Source: Kitasatospora fiedleri (GTDB taxonomy: Bacteria > Actinomycetota > Actinomycetes > Streptomycetales > Streptomycetaceae). From it: DNA of 64,000 nt. The translations under genes were made by a program, and so were the position numbers. The stretch lies in the NCBI RefSeq assembly GCF_948472415.1, contig NZ_OX419519.1, forward strand, positions 6,291,001 through 6,355,000, given 5' to 3'. Every line of letters begins with the position of its first letter. The stretch's first letter is position 1. Below the pieces are notes generated by a model. It searched no databases and was not told the DNA's origin. It saw only the letters and a program-made list of their open reading frames with translations. Positions 36,035 to 45,087 of this stretch are shown piece after piece.

Positions 36035-37387
36035 ATGAACGCCCCCGCCCCCTACCTGACGGTCGACGAGCGCACCGAGGCCGGCCGCGCCGCCCGGGCC
36101 CGCGCCCCGCGCTCCACCGCCGGGCACTGGCGGCCCGCCGCCGACCGGCCCGACCCGCTCGCCGTGCTGCGCGCCCAGGCCGCCGACCGGCTCCCGGAAC
36201 TCGTCCCGATCCGCACCGGCCGGATGGCCGCCTCCCCGTTCGCCTTCCTGCGCGGCGCCGCCGCCGTGATGGCCGGCGACCTGGCCGCCGCCCCCGACAG
36301 CGGCCTGACCGTCCAGCTCTGCGGCGACGCCCACCTGGTCAACTTCGGACTGTTCGCCTCACCCGAACGGGCCCTGCTGTTCGACCTGAACGACTTCGAC
36401 GAGACGCTGCCCGGCCCGTTCGAGTGGGACGTCCAGCGGCTGGCCGCCAGCCTCGCCGTCGCCGCCCGGGAGAACGGCGAGCGCCCCGAGGACGCCCACC
36501 GGGTGGTGCGCGAGGCCGTCCGCGCCTACCGCGAGCACGTCCGGCAGCTCGCCGGGCTCGGCGAACTCCCGGTCTGGTACCGGCGGATCGACGCCGACGA
36601 CCTGCTCACCCGCCTCACGGGGAAGCCCCGCCGCCGGGTCGAGGCCGACCTGGCCGCCGCCCGCCGCCGCGACAGCCTCCAGGCGGCGGGCAAGCTCACC
36701 GAGACCACCGCCACCGGCCGCCGCCGCTTCAAGGACCAGCCCCCGCTGATCGAGCACGTCGGCGTCGACCCCGACGAGGTGCACGGCATGCTCGCCGACT
36801 ACCGCGCCACCCTCTCCGAGGAGCGCGCCCGCCTGCTCGACCGCTACCGCTACGTCGACACCGCCCGCAAGGTGGTCGGCGTCGGCAGCGTCGGCACCCG
36901 CTGCCACGTCGTCCTGCTCCAGGGCCGGGACGCCGGCGACCCGCTGGTCCTCCAGGTCAAGGAGGCCCGGGCGTCCGTCCTGGAGCCCTACGCCGGGCCG
37001 AGCCGGTACACCCACCACGGGCGGCGGGTGGTCGCCGGGCAGCGCCTCATCCAGGCCGCGAGCGACATCTTCCTCGGCTGGATGACCGGCCCGGCCGACC
37101 GGCACTTCTACTGGCGCCAACTGCGCGACATGAAGGGCTCCGCCGAGGTCGGCACCATGACTACCCGCGCCCTGCGCGCCTACGCCCGGCTCTGCGGCAC
37201 CGCCCTGGCCCGCGCCCACGCCCGCTCCGGCGACCGGATCGCCATCGCCGCCTACCTCGGCCGCGGCGACGCCTTCGACCGCGCCGTCACCGCCTTCGCC
37301 CACCGCTACGCCGAGCTCAACGCCGCCGACCACGCCCGCCTCACCGCCGCGATCGCCGCCGGCGAGGTGCGGGCCGAGAACGCCTAG
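36035..37387 (+). CDS. DUF2252 family protein
   Basis: The 450-residue protein belongs to DUF2252, a family with a kinase-like (aminoglycoside-phosphotransferase-related) fold and unknown substrate. Conserved stretches are AASPFAFLRGAA, LCGDAHLVNFGLFASPERALLFDLNDFDET (with the Asp/Asn acidic motif), GPFEWDVQRLAASL, RKVVGVGSVGTRCHVVLL (Gly-rich loop), LQVKEA and RHFYWRQLRDMKGS. ATG 36035 follows GAGGAG. A hairpin-rich 105-bp gap separates it from lpdA. No linked gene reveals its role. Confidence 0.92.
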   Translation: MNAPAPYLTVDERTEAGRAARARAPRSTAGHWRPAADRPDPLAVLRAQAADRLPELVPIRTGRMAASPFAFLRGAAAVMAGDLAAAPDSGLTVQLCGDAHLVNFGLFASPERALLFDLNDFDETLPGPFEWDVQRLAASLAVAARENGERPEDAHRVVREAVRAYREHVRQLAGLGELPVWYRRIDADDLLTRLTGKPRRRVEADLAAARRRDSLQAAGKLTETTATGRRRFKDQPPLIEHVGVDPDEVHGMLADYRATLSEERARLLDRYRYVDTARKVVGVGSVGTRCHVVLLQGRDAGDPLVLQVKEARASVLEPYAGPSRYTHHGRRVVAGQRLIQAASDIFLGWMTGPADRHFYWRQLRDMKGSAEVGTMTTRALRAYARLCGTALARAHARSGDRIAIAAYLGRGDAFDRAVTAFAHRYAELNAADHARLTAAIAAGEVRAENA

Positions 37388-37482
37388 GCCGGGCGCGCGC
37401 GGCCCGGCCCCCGGTTTGCGGACCGTCCGGCGGCGGGGGGTGATGGAGGGAAGCAACGTCCGCACCACTGCCGGAGGCAACC

Positions 37483-37677
37483 GTGTCCCACCACAAGTCG
37501 AACAAGGCGGTCGAGGGCGACCCCGACACCGGCCACGGCGGCGGCCTGCCGCGGCGGCCCGACGAGACCGAGCTGGAGGAGCGCACCGAGGAGGACCGCG
37601 AGGAGGCCGGCCTGGACCCCGGCGACGGGGACGGCGACGGCGACGGGGAGGGCGACGGCGACGGGGACGGGGTGTAG
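37483..37677 (+). CDS. small acidic protein with Asp-Gly repeats
   Basis: The 64-residue protein starts at GTG 37483 behind CCGGAGG. The first 25 residues are polar and basic-to-neutral, the middle is Glu-rich (ETELEERTEEDREEA) and the end is a DGDGDGDGEGDGDGDG-type tail encoded by GACGGG/GACGGC repeats, likely disordered and perhaps metal-binding. I do not recognise it. It is probably real because of the ribosome-binding site and similar short proteins I recall near PRC-barrel genes, but the repeat composition makes this moderate. Confidence 0.55.
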   Translation: MSHHKSNKAVEGDPDTGHGGGLPRRPDETELEERTEEDREEAGLDPGDGDGDGDGEGDGDGDGV

Positions 37678-37806
37678 CCCGGTCCGCCGGGCGCACTCCG
37701 CCGGGCGTCCCCGGTGCGGCACGGTCCGCACCGGGGACGCAGCGTGAGCGAAGGTGGCGAATTCGCCCGATTTCGGTCACTTTGCGTGAATGTGTCCCCG
37801 AAGCGG

Positions 37807-37830
37807 GTTTCAGTCCGGCGGAGCGGGCCA
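37807..37830 (+). promoter_or_regulatory. stress-sigma (SigB-like) promoter candidate
   Basis: GTTT (37807-37810) and GGGCCA (37825-37830) with a 14-bp gap resemble the GNNT-N14-16-GGGTAY pattern of streptomycete stress sigma factors, 37 bp before the PRC-barrel gene. Confidence 0.35.
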
Positions 37831-37867
37831 CGCGCCCAGTGCTGGAATGTGAAGGAGGCGTGAGCAC

Positions 37868-39016
37868 ATGATCACCGAACAGCAGATCCGTTCCATGCTG
37901 AACCACCCCGTGCACGACGCTCAGGGCAACAAGATCGGTAAGGCCGACCACCTCTTCCTCGACGACGCCACCGGCAAGCCCGAGTGGGTGAGCGTGAAGA
38001 CCGGGTGGTTCGGTTCGAGCGAGTCGTTCGTCCCGATCCGGGACGCCGACGTGGTCGACGGCCACCTCCAGGTCCCCTACGCCAAGGACAAGGTCAAGGA
38101 CGCGCCGAACGTCGACGTGGACAACGGCGGCCACCTCTCCGAGCAGGAGGAGCGCCGGCTGTACCAGCACTACGGCATCGCCTGGGACGACGCGTGGAAG
38201 GCCGCCAACCAGCCCGGCGAGGGCGGTTGGGCCCACCGGGAGGGCGACACCGGCACCGCCGCCGGTGCGGCGGGCGCGGCCGGTGCGGCAGGCGCGGCGG
38301 CCAAGTCGAAGACGGACCGCACCCGGCTCACCGACGCCGCCGGAACCGCCGGAACCGCCGGGACCGCCAAGGCCACCGGCACCACCGGAACCGCCGGGAC
38401 CGCCAAAGCCGCCGGAACCGCCGGTGCGGCCGGAACCACCGCCGCCGGTGCGACGGCGGGCGGCCGGACGGACGCCCGTTCCGGCATGGATGCCCGTTCC
38501 GGCATGGACGCGCGTTCCGACCTGGACGCCCGCGCCGCCGCTGCCGCCGCGCCCGGCCCCGCCGTCCGGGGGACCGGCCGCACCGAGCGCGACGACGAGG
38601 CGATGACCCGCTCCGAGGAGCGGATGCACGTCGGCATCGAGCGGTACGAGACCGGGCACGCCCGGCTGCGCAAGTACGTCGTCACCGAGGAGGAGCAGCA
38701 GACCGTGCCGGTCCGGCACGAGGAGGTCCGGATCGAGCGCGAGCCGATCACCGAGGCGAACCGGGGCGAGGCGCTGTCCGGCGAGGTCATCTCGGAGGCC
38801 GAGTACGACGTGGTCCTGCACGGGGAGCGCCCGGTCGTGCGCACCGAGGCCGTCCCGGTGGAGCGGGTGCGGCTGGTGACCGAGGAGCACGTCGAGGAGC
38901 AGACCGTCACGGGCGAGGTGCGCAAGGAGCGCATCGAGGCCGAACTGCCGGATGCCGAAGGGAAGTTGCCGCCGAACACCGGTAAGGACGACCCGGGTCG
39001 GGGACGCCGCCGGTGA
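37868..39016 (+). CDS. PRC-barrel and DUF2382 domain protein with long Ala/Gly/Thr linker
   Basis: The 382-residue protein has an N-terminal PRC-barrel (about 1-80; MLNHPVHDAQGNKIGKADHLFLDD, WVSVKTGWFG, VPYAKDKVKDAP) and a C-terminal DUF2382/YsnF-like stress domain (about 250-370; RSEERMHVGIERYETGHARLRKYVVTEE, VPVRHEEVRIEREPI, VISEAEYDVVLHGERPVV). They are joined by about 115 residues of low-complexity linker made of AGTAGTA units and three DARSGM-type hexapeptides. The family is common in desiccation- and stress-induced genes; its molecular function is unknown. ATG 37868 follows GAAGGAGG. A stress-type promoter is suggested upstream. Confidence 0.9.
   Translation: MITEQQIRSMLNHPVHDAQGNKIGKADHLFLDDATGKPEWVSVKTGWFGSSESFVPIRDADVVDGHLQVPYAKDKVKDAPNVDVDNGGHLSEQEERRLYQHYGIAWDDAWKAANQPGEGGWAHREGDTGTAAGAAGAAGAAGAAAKSKTDRTRLTDAAGTAGTAGTAKATGTTGTAGTAKAAGTAGAAGTTAAGATAGGRTDARSGMDARSGMDARSDLDARAAAAAAPGPAVRGTGRTERDDEAMTRSEERMHVGIERYETGHARLRKYVVTEEEQQTVPVRHEEVRIEREPITEANRGEALSGEVISEAEYDVVLHGERPVVRTEAVPVERVRLVTEEHVEEQTVTGEVRKERIEAELPDAEGKLPPNTGKDDPGRGRRR
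38330..38540 (+). repeat. in-gene tandem repeats coding the linker
   Basis: Repeats of GGAACCGCCGG/GGGACCGCCAA type, then three ~21-bp units containing GCCCGTTCCGGCATGGA (about 38475-38537), encode the linker of the PRC/DUF2382 protein. Confidence 0.75.
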
Positions 39017-39093
39017 CGCCCTCCGGCGGGGCCCGGCCCTCGGGCTGAGCCCCGCCGGACGCGCCGGGTGCGGGACGAGCGAAGGAGGCCGAG

Positions 39094-39258
39094 ATGGTGT
39101 GGTTGCTGCTGATCGTGCTGATCGCCGTGGTGTGCGGCTTCGTCGGCGCGCTGGTGAAGGGCCTGCTGTGGCTGCTGGTGATCGGCGCGGTGCTGTTCGT
39201 CGGCGCCCTGCTGGTGGCGGGCGTCCGGATGGGCCGCAGGAGCTCCGCGCCCCGCTAG
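39094..39258 (+). CDS. 54-residue hydrophobic membrane miniprotein
   Basis: ATG 39094 follows GAAGGAGG with ideal spacing and encodes two hydrophobic helices (MVWLLLIVLIAVVCGFVGAL and LLWLLVIGAVLFVGALLVAG) joined by VKG, ending in the basic tail VRMGRRSSAPR. It resembles the small hydrophobic proteins often found beside stress genes in Streptomyces. Function unknown. It lies 77 nt after the PRC/DUF2382 gene and may share its transcript. A terminator follows immediately. Confidence 0.75.
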   Translation: MVWLLLIVLIAVVCGFVGALVKGLLWLLVIGAVLFVGALLVAGVRMGRRSSAPR

Positions 39259-39271
39259 GCCCCCTGCACGT

Positions 39272-39303
39272 GAGCGGCCCCCGGCACGCGCCGGGGGCCG
39301 CTC
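39272..39303. terminator. bidirectional terminator
   Basis: A perfect 14-bp stem (GAGCGGCCCCCGGC and its complement) with a 4-nt loop between the miniprotein gene and the convergent surface-protein gene. Confidence 0.88.
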
Positions 39304-39316
39304 CGCGTACGGGGTG

Positions 39317-41077
39317 TCAGGAGGCGGGGCAGGTGTCGGCCGTGGTGAGCAGGGCCGCGGTGCTCTGGGCGACGGTCAGGCGGGTCCCGGTGAGCAGGGT
39401 CAGCGAGAGCGCGGTGACGGTGACGCCCCGGCCCCCGGCGAGCGGGGTCCGCTGGTTGACGACCAGGGAGCCGACCAGCGGGAGGCCGATGGTGGTGTTC
39501 GGCGCGGCGTCGGCGGCGACGGGGAGACCGGCGACCCGGAGGTTGACCAGGGTGGTGGTACCGCTCGGTTCGACCGTTCCCGGGCCGGTGGCGGTGAGCG
39601 GCTGCCGGGCCCGGGCCGAGGTGCCGACCAGGTCGGCGGTGACCAGCCCGCCGAGCAGGCTGACCCCGGTGACCTGGGCGTGGGCGGCCGCGGTGCGGGT
39701 GCCGTCCGGGTCGACGGTGCCGGAGGCGTCGGTGGTGAGCACGCCGAGGGTGCCGACGGTGCCGAGCCCGGCGCTGAGCACCGCGTGCGCGTCCTGGCCG
39801 GGCAGCGGGGTGCAGGAGTGGGCGGAGGCGGGCAGCGGGCCGATGTTCACCGCCGGGGAGGTGAGCCGCACGCCGTGCGCCCGGGCGTCGAAGACCGGCG
39901 CGGTGAAGGTCACCGAGGTGCAGCCGGGCGGGTCGAGGCCGATCCGGGCGGTGACGTCCGACCCGCACACCCGGTAGGTGCCGCCGGTGAGCGAGGTGAG
40001 CCGGACGGTGGCCGTGCAGGACGGCTGTCCGGCGGCCAGGTCGCCGTGCACGGTCACGGTGCCCGGCCCGGGGTCCGCGACGGCCGTGCCGGAGCCGCAG
40101 TCGGTGGTGGCGCTGCCGGGGTCGAGGACCAGCCCGGCGGGGAGCCGGCCGGTGAACGACCAGCCCTCCTTGGCGGCCAGTTCGGCGGTGTTGGTGACGG
40201 TGAAGGTCAGCGTGGCGGGCGCGCCGACGGGCAGCTGGGCCGGGGCGAAGGACTGGTCGAGCTGCGGGGTGGCGTCCAGCAGCCGGATGTTGTCGATCGC
40301 GCCGTCGTTGCCGCCGCCGCTGGGCTGCTCGTTGACCAGCCGGATGCCGGCCGAGTCGCCGCTGAACAGGACCGAGCCGTTGCTGGCGTAGGTGCCCACC
40401 GAGGTGCCGCCGATCACCCGGCCGGGGTTCTGGCAGGGGTCGATGGGGGAGCTGAACGCGGCCCGCGCGGTGCCGCCGTCGAGCAGGTAGAAGGCGAGCA
40501 GCGGGTGGCTGGCGAAGCAGTTCTGGGCCGCCGCGTCCACCGAGAAGGTCAGGAAGCGGTTCTGCGCGCTCAGCGGGACCGGCCGTACGGTCTCCAGCTC
40601 GGTGCGCCCGGCGCCCGGGTCGGCCGAGGTGTAGGCGGTCAGCGAGTGGTTGGTGGCGGCGTCGCCGCCCGCCCAACTGCCCAGCGCGGCGGCCATCTGC
40701 TTGTTGGCGGCCCAGTAGCTGCCGCAGTAGACGCCGGGCGGCGGGGCTGCCGGGCCCTGCGCGGAGACGATCAGCCCGTTGCAGGCGGTCAGCCAGGCCG
40801 GGTCGGCGGTGTACTGCTCGGCGGCCGGCGCGGCGCCGGTGTAGTCGGTCAGCAGGGTGACCGCCGGACCCTGGCCGTTCTCGAAGTCCTCGGTGAACAC
40901 GGTGACCGGCGCGCTCGGCGTGCCGGGGTTCCCCGGCGCGTTCGCCGCGGCCGGCCCGATCGCGGCCAGCGTCCCGGCGGCCAGCGCGGCGACGCCCAGC
41001 AGGGCCGTCGCCGCCCGGCCCCGCCACCGTCCGCGGGCCGCCCCCGGCACGTCGCCCCTCGGTCCGTAACCCCTCAT
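39317..41077 (-). CDS. secreted adhesin-like protein with choice-of-anchor / DUF11-type domains
   Basis: The 586-residue exported protein has a long basic n-region (RGRWRGRAATALLG), a hydrophobic core and an ANA-type signal cleavage site near residue 45. A lectin/galactose-binding-like module follows (about 50-270; FTEDFENGQ, YCGSYWAANKQM, AIDNIRLLDATPQ), then a DUF11-like beta-sandwich (PATLTFTVTNTAEL, GLVLDPGSATTDCGSG), then a C-terminal choice-of-anchor-like region (about 430-586) with VTGVSLLGGLVTADLVGTSAR and the paired cysteines HSCTPLPG and TADTCPAS. No sortase signal or TM anchor is seen. Probably a cell-envelope or released structural/adhesion protein. ATG 41077 follows GAAAGGGGTG. 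Confidence 0.8.
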   Translation of the reverse strand: MRGYGPRGDVPGAARGRWRGRAATALLGVAALAAGTLAAIGPAAANAPGNPGTPSAPVTVFTEDFENGQGPAVTLLTDYTGAAPAAEQYTADPAWLTACNGLIVSAQGPAAPPPGVYCGSYWAANKQMAAALGSWAGGDAATNHSLTAYTSADPGAGRTELETVRPVPLSAQNRFLTFSVDAAAQNCFASHPLLAFYLLDGGTARAAFSSPIDPCQNPGRVIGGTSVGTYASNGSVLFSGDSAGIRLVNEQPSGGGNDGAIDNIRLLDATPQLDQSFAPAQLPVGAPATLTFTVTNTAELAAKEGWSFTGRLPAGLVLDPGSATTDCGSGTAVADPGPGTVTVHGDLAAGQPSCTATVRLTSLTGGTYRVCGSDVTARIGLDPPGCTSVTFTAPVFDARAHGVRLTSPAVNIGPLPASAHSCTPLPGQDAHAVLSAGLGTVGTLGVLTTDASGTVDPDGTRTAAAHAQVTGVSLLGGLVTADLVGTSARARQPLTATGPGTVEPSGTTTLVNLRVAGLPVAADAAPNTTIGLPLVGSLVVNQRTPLAGGRGVTVTALSLTLLTGTRLTVAQSTAALLTTADTCPAS

Positions 41078-41593
41078 CCCGCACCCCTTTCGTGCCGCCC
41101 GGCCGCTCGTCCCGGCCGCACCGGGACGACGCGACGGACGTCCCGGCCACTGTCCCGGTCCGGGGGCCCTTCGCACACCGGCGTGCGGCGTCCCGGCCGG
41201 TGCGGTCGCGCGCACGCGCGCCGTGCGAGCCGGTGCGTGCTGCCGCGAGCCGGACGGCCCGGGGGTCCGTCCTCGGACCCCCGGTGCGGCCCCGCGGTGT
41301 CCGGTGCGTGCGTCCGGGCTGTGCCGGTCCGAAGCCCCCGTCCGGGGGTGCCCGGGCTTTCGGCCGGTGCGGCGGGCGGGCCCCTCCTGCGCGCGACGGG
41401 CAAGGAGGACGCGTGCCGGGTGCCGGGGAGCGGGAAGCGGGCAGGGAGCGGAGGCGGGCCCTGGCGCGGGACCGGTCCCGCCGGGAGGGGGCGGGCGGGG
41501 CGCGGGGACGGCCCCGTATCGTGGGAGTCGACCCGCCCGGCACCCCGGCGGACGCCGCACGGCGGTGGCAGAGGCGAGCAGCAGGAGCAACCC
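41078..41593. other. 516-bp divergent intergenic region
   Basis: No gene is seen. It contains hairpins (for example CGGGGGTCCG-TCCT-CGGACCCCCG at about 41261-41284) and, near the GntR side, TATCGT at about 41517-41522, a possible -10 for the GntR gene. Confidence 0.35.
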
Positions 41594-42238
41594 ATGTCCC
41601 TCCCGGTCGTCCTCTCCCTGCGGGAGCAGATCCGCGGGCACATCGTCGAGGGCATCGTCAGCGGCCGGTGGAAGCCGGGGGAGCGGATCGTCGAGCGCCG
41701 CGTCGCCGCCGAGCTGGACGTCAGCCAGACCCCTGTGCGCGAGGCGCTGCGGGAGTTGGAGACGCTGCGGCTGATCGAGTCGTCCCCCAACAAGGGCGTG
41801 CGGGTGCGGATGCTCACCGCCGCCGACCTGGAGGAGATCTACCCGGTGCGGGCCGGACTGGAGCAGCTCGCCGCCGAGACGCTCGCGCGGCGCCTGGCGG
41901 CGGACCCGGCGGCCGGGGCCGCCCTGGAGGCGGTCCTGGAGCCGGAGGTGGCGGCCCTCCGGGCGGCCGACCGGGCGGGCGACGTGCGGGCCCAGGTGCA
42001 CCACACGGTGGCCTTCCACCGCGAGCTGGTGCGGTCCGCGGGCAACGGCGTCCTGCTGCACACCTGGGAGTCGCTCGGCATCGAGGTGTGGGCGGCGCTG
42101 TCGATCCGCTGGCTGGGCACCCGCCAGCCCTCCTACGCGGAGGAGCACGAGGCGGTCCTGGAGGCGTTGCGGCGGCAGGACCCGCGGGCGGGGGAGCTGG
42201 TCCGGGAGCACGTGCTCGGCTGTGCACCGCGTGCCTGA
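41594..42238 (+). CDS. GntR/FadR-family regulator adjacent to aceE
   Basis: The 214-residue regulator has an N-terminal GntR winged helix (about 6-75; LREQIRGHIVEGIVSGRWKPGERIVERRVAAELDVSQTPVREALRELETLRLI) and a C-terminal FCD domain (about 80-205) whose metal/ligand residues are visible in EIYPVRAGLEQ, VHHTVAFHRELV and YAEEHEAVLEAL. FCD-type regulators sense small organic acids. ATG 41594 follows GCAGGAGC. It lies 150-170 bp upstream of aceE on the same strand, and the spacer holds a palindrome over the aceE promoter, so it is a PdhR-like candidate repressor responding to pyruvate or a related acid. Confidence 0.9.
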   Translation: MSLPVVLSLREQIRGHIVEGIVSGRWKPGERIVERRVAAELDVSQTPVREALRELETLRLIESSPNKGVRVRMLTAADLEEIYPVRAGLEQLAAETLARRLAADPAAGAALEAVLEPEVAALRAADRAGDVRAQVHHTVAFHRELVRSAGNGVLLHTWESLGIEVWAALSIRWLGTRQPSYAEEHEAVLEALRRQDPRAGELVREHVLGCAPRA

Positions 42239-42294
42239 TCGGCGGGGCCGCGCGGGGTGAGGAGTGGCACCGGGTGCCTATTCCGCCGCCGGTA

Positions 42295-42323
42295 TTTGAT
42301 CGATCATCGATCAGAGTTAGGGT
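42295..42323 (+). promoter_or_regulatory. aceE promoter with overlapping GntR-type operator
   Basis: TTTGAT (42295-42300) and TAGGGT (42318-42323) with a 17-bp spacer form a good promoter. The palindrome TGATCGA-TCA-TCGATCA (42297-42313) overlaps the -35 and most of the spacer, an ideal repressor position. Confidence 0.65.
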
Positions 42324-42387
42324 GACGGCAGCCCCCACGGGGCCACCCGGCGGCGTACCGGCCCCGCCGGACCCACCGCCCCGCACG

Positions 42388-45087
42388 ATGCCCGAGAGGG
42401 ACCGCCATGTCCGACCTCCCCCCCCCGCCCCCAGCGCCCTGGACCAGCTGCCCGACCGGGATGCCGAGGAGACCGCCGAGTGGGCCGCCTCGCTCGACGC
42501 CGTGGCCGCCGCGGCCGGCCCGCGCCGCGCCGGCTACCTGCTGCGCCGCACCCTGGAGCACGCCGAGCGCACCGGCCTGCCCGCGCCCCGCCCGCTGGAG
42601 ACCGACCACCTCAACACCATCCCCACCGCCGCCGAACCCGCACTGCCCGGCGACGAGGTGCTCGACGCGCGCATCACCGCCTGGAACCGCTGGAACGCCG
42701 CCGCCATGGTCACCCGGGGCAGCCGCCACGGCCTCGGCGGCCACCTCGCCACCTACGCCTCCGCCGCCTGGCTCTACGAGACCGGCTTCCAGTACTTCTT
42801 CCGCGGCAAGGCCGACGGCTCCGGCGACCAGCTCTACGTCCAGGGCCACGCCTCGCCCGGCATCTACGCCCGGGCGTTCCTCGACGGCCGTCTGAGCGAG
42901 GCCGACCTCGACCGCTTCCGCCAGGAGACCGGCCCCGGCGGCCTGCCCTCCTACCCGCACCCGCGCCGCCTGCCCTGGCTGTGGGAGTTCCCCACCGTCT
43001 CGATGGGCCTCGGCCCGCTCTCCGCCATCCACCAGGCCCGCTTCAACCGCTACCTGCACCACCGCGGCATCAAGGACACCTCCGCCTCCCACGTGTGGGC
43101 CTTCCTCGGCGACGGCGAGATGGACGAACCCGAGTCCACCGCGGCCCTCGCCCTGGCCGGCCGGGACGGCCTGGACAACCTGACCTTCGTCGTCAACTGC
43201 AACCTGCAGCGCCTCGACGGCCCGGTCCGGGCCAACTTCAAGATCGTGCAGGAGCTGGAGGCGCAGTTCCGCGCCGCCGGCTGGAACGTGGTGAAGGCGC
43301 TGTGGGGCCGCTCCTGGGACGCCCTGTTCGCCCTCGACACCACCGGCGCCCTCCTCCAGCGCCTGCGCGAGGTCCCCGACGCCCAGGTACAGACCTACGC
43401 CGTCCGCGACGCCGCCTACATCCGGGCCCACTTCTTCGGCGCCGACCCCGAACTGGCCCGCATCGCGGACCGGCTGGACGACGCCACCCTCCTCGACTGC
43501 TTCCACTCCTCCCGGGCCGGCCACGAGCCCCGCAAGGTGCACGCCGCCTACCGCGCGGCCCTGGCGCACCGCGGCGCCCCGACCGTGGTCCTCGCCCAGA
43601 CCGTCAAGGGCCACACCCTGGGCGACGGCTTCGCCTCGCGCAACGCCAACCACCAGATGAAGAAGCTCTCCACCGCCGAGTTCCGCGCCATGCGGGACCT
43701 GCTGGAGCTGCCGATCCCCGACCGGGCCCTGGACGACGGCCCGGTCCCCTACGCCCACCCCGGAGCCGACTCCGCCGAGGTGCGCTACCTGCACGAGCGC
43801 CGCGCCGCCCTCGGCGGTCCCGCGCCCGCCCGCCGCCTGCACCCCGCACCGGCACTGCCCGAGCCGCCCGCCGCGCCCTTCGACGCGCTCGCCAAGGGCT
43901 CCGGCCGCCAGGAGATCGCCACCACCATGGCCTTCGTCCGCCTGGTCAAGGACCTGATGCGCGACCAGGCCACCGGCGCCCGCTGGGTGCCGATCGTCCC
44001 CGACGAGGCCCGCACCTTCGGCATGGAGTCGCTCTTCCCCACGCACGGGATCTACTCGCCGCTCGGCCAGACCTACGAGCCCGTCGACCGCGGCCAGTTG
44101 CTCGCCTACACCGAGGCCCGCGACGGCCAGATCCTCAACGAGGGCATCACCGAGGCCGGTTCGATGGCCGCCTTCACCGCCGCCGCCACCGCCTACGCCA
44201 CACACGGCGAGCCGATGATCCCCTTCTACATCTTCTACTCGATGTTCGGCTGGCAGCGCACCGCCGACCAGATGTGGGCCCTCGCCGACCAGCTCGGCCG
44301 CGGCTTCCTGATCGGCGCCACCGCCGGCCGCACCACCATGACCGGCGAGGGCCTGCAGCACGCCGACGGGCACTCCCACCTGATCGCCTCGACCAACCCC
44401 GCCGCCCGCTCCTACGACCCGGCCTTCGCCTACGAGCTGGCCGTGATCGTCCGCGACGGCCTGCGCCGGATGTACGGTCCCGCCCCCGAGGACGTCTTCT
44501 ACTACCTGACGGTCTACAACGAGACCAAGGCACAGCCGCCGATGCCGCAGCGCCCCGGCGTCGAGGAGGGGATCGTCAAGGGCCTGTACCGCTACCGGGA
44601 GGCCGGTCCCCTCCCCGGGCCCGACGCCCCGCCCCGCCTGCAACTGCTGGCCTCCGGCACCGCCGTGCACTGGGCCCTGGACGCCCAGCGCCTGCTCGCC
44701 GACGACTGGGGCGTGGCCGCCGACGTGTGGTCGGCCACCTCCTGGAACGAGCTCCGGCGCGACGCGCTGGCCTGCGACGACGCGCTGCTGAACGGCGAGG
44801 AGCGCACCCCTTACGTCACCCGCGCCCTCGCGGGCGCCCCCGGGCCGGTGCTGGCGGTCAGCGACTGGATGCGCGCGGTGCCCGACCAGATCGCCCAGTG
44901 GGTCCCGCAGGACTGGAACTCCCTCGGCACCGACGGCTTCGGCCTCTCCGGCACCCGCGAGGACGTCCGCCGCCACTTCGGCGTCGACCCCGAGTCGGTG
45001 GTCGTCGCGGCGCTGGCCGCCCTCGCCCGGCGCGGCGACGTCAAGGCCGGGACCGTCGCCGAGGCCCGCCGCAGGTACGGCCGCTGA
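42388..45087 (+). CDS. aceE: pyruvate dehydrogenase E1 component, homodimeric AceE type
   Basis: About 899 residues of ThDP-dependent E1 that decarboxylates pyruvate and acetylates lipoyl-E2. Recognisable parts: DQLPDRDAEETAEWAASLD at the N-terminus, LNTIPTAAEPALPGDE, GHASPGIYARAFLDGRL, VWAFLGDGEMDEPEST with the ThDP GDG motif, NCNLQRLDGPVRANFKIVQE, VKGHTLGDGFASRNANHQMKK, and IVPDEARTFGMESLFP. It is the single-chain AceE found in actinobacteria and proteobacteria. The frame opens at ATG 42388, but ATG 42407 has the better site GAGAGGGA and gives the usual MSD start; it would need one more C in the C9 run at 42418-42426. Likely under the upstream GntR regulator. E2 is not in the window; lpdA (E3) is 6.5 kb away. 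Confidence 0.95.
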   Translation: MPERDRHVRPPPPAPSALDQLPDRDAEETAEWAASLDAVAAAAGPRRAGYLLRRTLEHAERTGLPAPRPLETDHLNTIPTAAEPALPGDEVLDARITAWNRWNAAAMVTRGSRHGLGGHLATYASAAWLYETGFQYFFRGKADGSGDQLYVQGHASPGIYARAFLDGRLSEADLDRFRQETGPGGLPSYPHPRRLPWLWEFPTVSMGLGPLSAIHQARFNRYLHHRGIKDTSASHVWAFLGDGEMDEPESTAALALAGRDGLDNLTFVVNCNLQRLDGPVRANFKIVQELEAQFRAAGWNVVKALWGRSWDALFALDTTGALLQRLREVPDAQVQTYAVRDAAYIRAHFFGADPELARIADRLDDATLLDCFHSSRAGHEPRKVHAAYRAALAHRGAPTVVLAQTVKGHTLGDGFASRNANHQMKKLSTAEFRAMRDLLELPIPDRALDDGPVPYAHPGADSAEVRYLHERRAALGGPAPARRLHPAPALPEPPAAPFDALAKGSGRQEIATTMAFVRLVKDLMRDQATGARWVPIVPDEARTFGMESLFPTHGIYSPLGQTYEPVDRGQLLAYTEARDGQILNEGITEAGSMAAFTAAATAYATHGEPMIPFYIFYSMFGWQRTADQMWALADQLGRGFLIGATAGRTTMTGEGLQHADGHSHLIASTNPAARSYDPAFAYELAVIVRDGLRRMYGPAPEDVFYYLTVYNETKAQPPMPQRPGVEEGIVKGLYRYREAGPLPGPDAPPRLQLLASGTAVHWALDAQRLLADDWGVAADVWSATSWNELRRDALACDDALLNGEERTPYVTRALAGAPGPVLAVSDWMRAVPDQIAQWVPQDWNSLGTDGFGLSGTREDVRRHFGVDPESVVVAALAALARRGDVKAGTVAEARRRYGR

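Noticed and set aside
42407..42895. Separate 162-aa gene starting at ATG 42407
   Set aside because: Only the first codons look real; the rest is an out-of-frame shadow of aceE.
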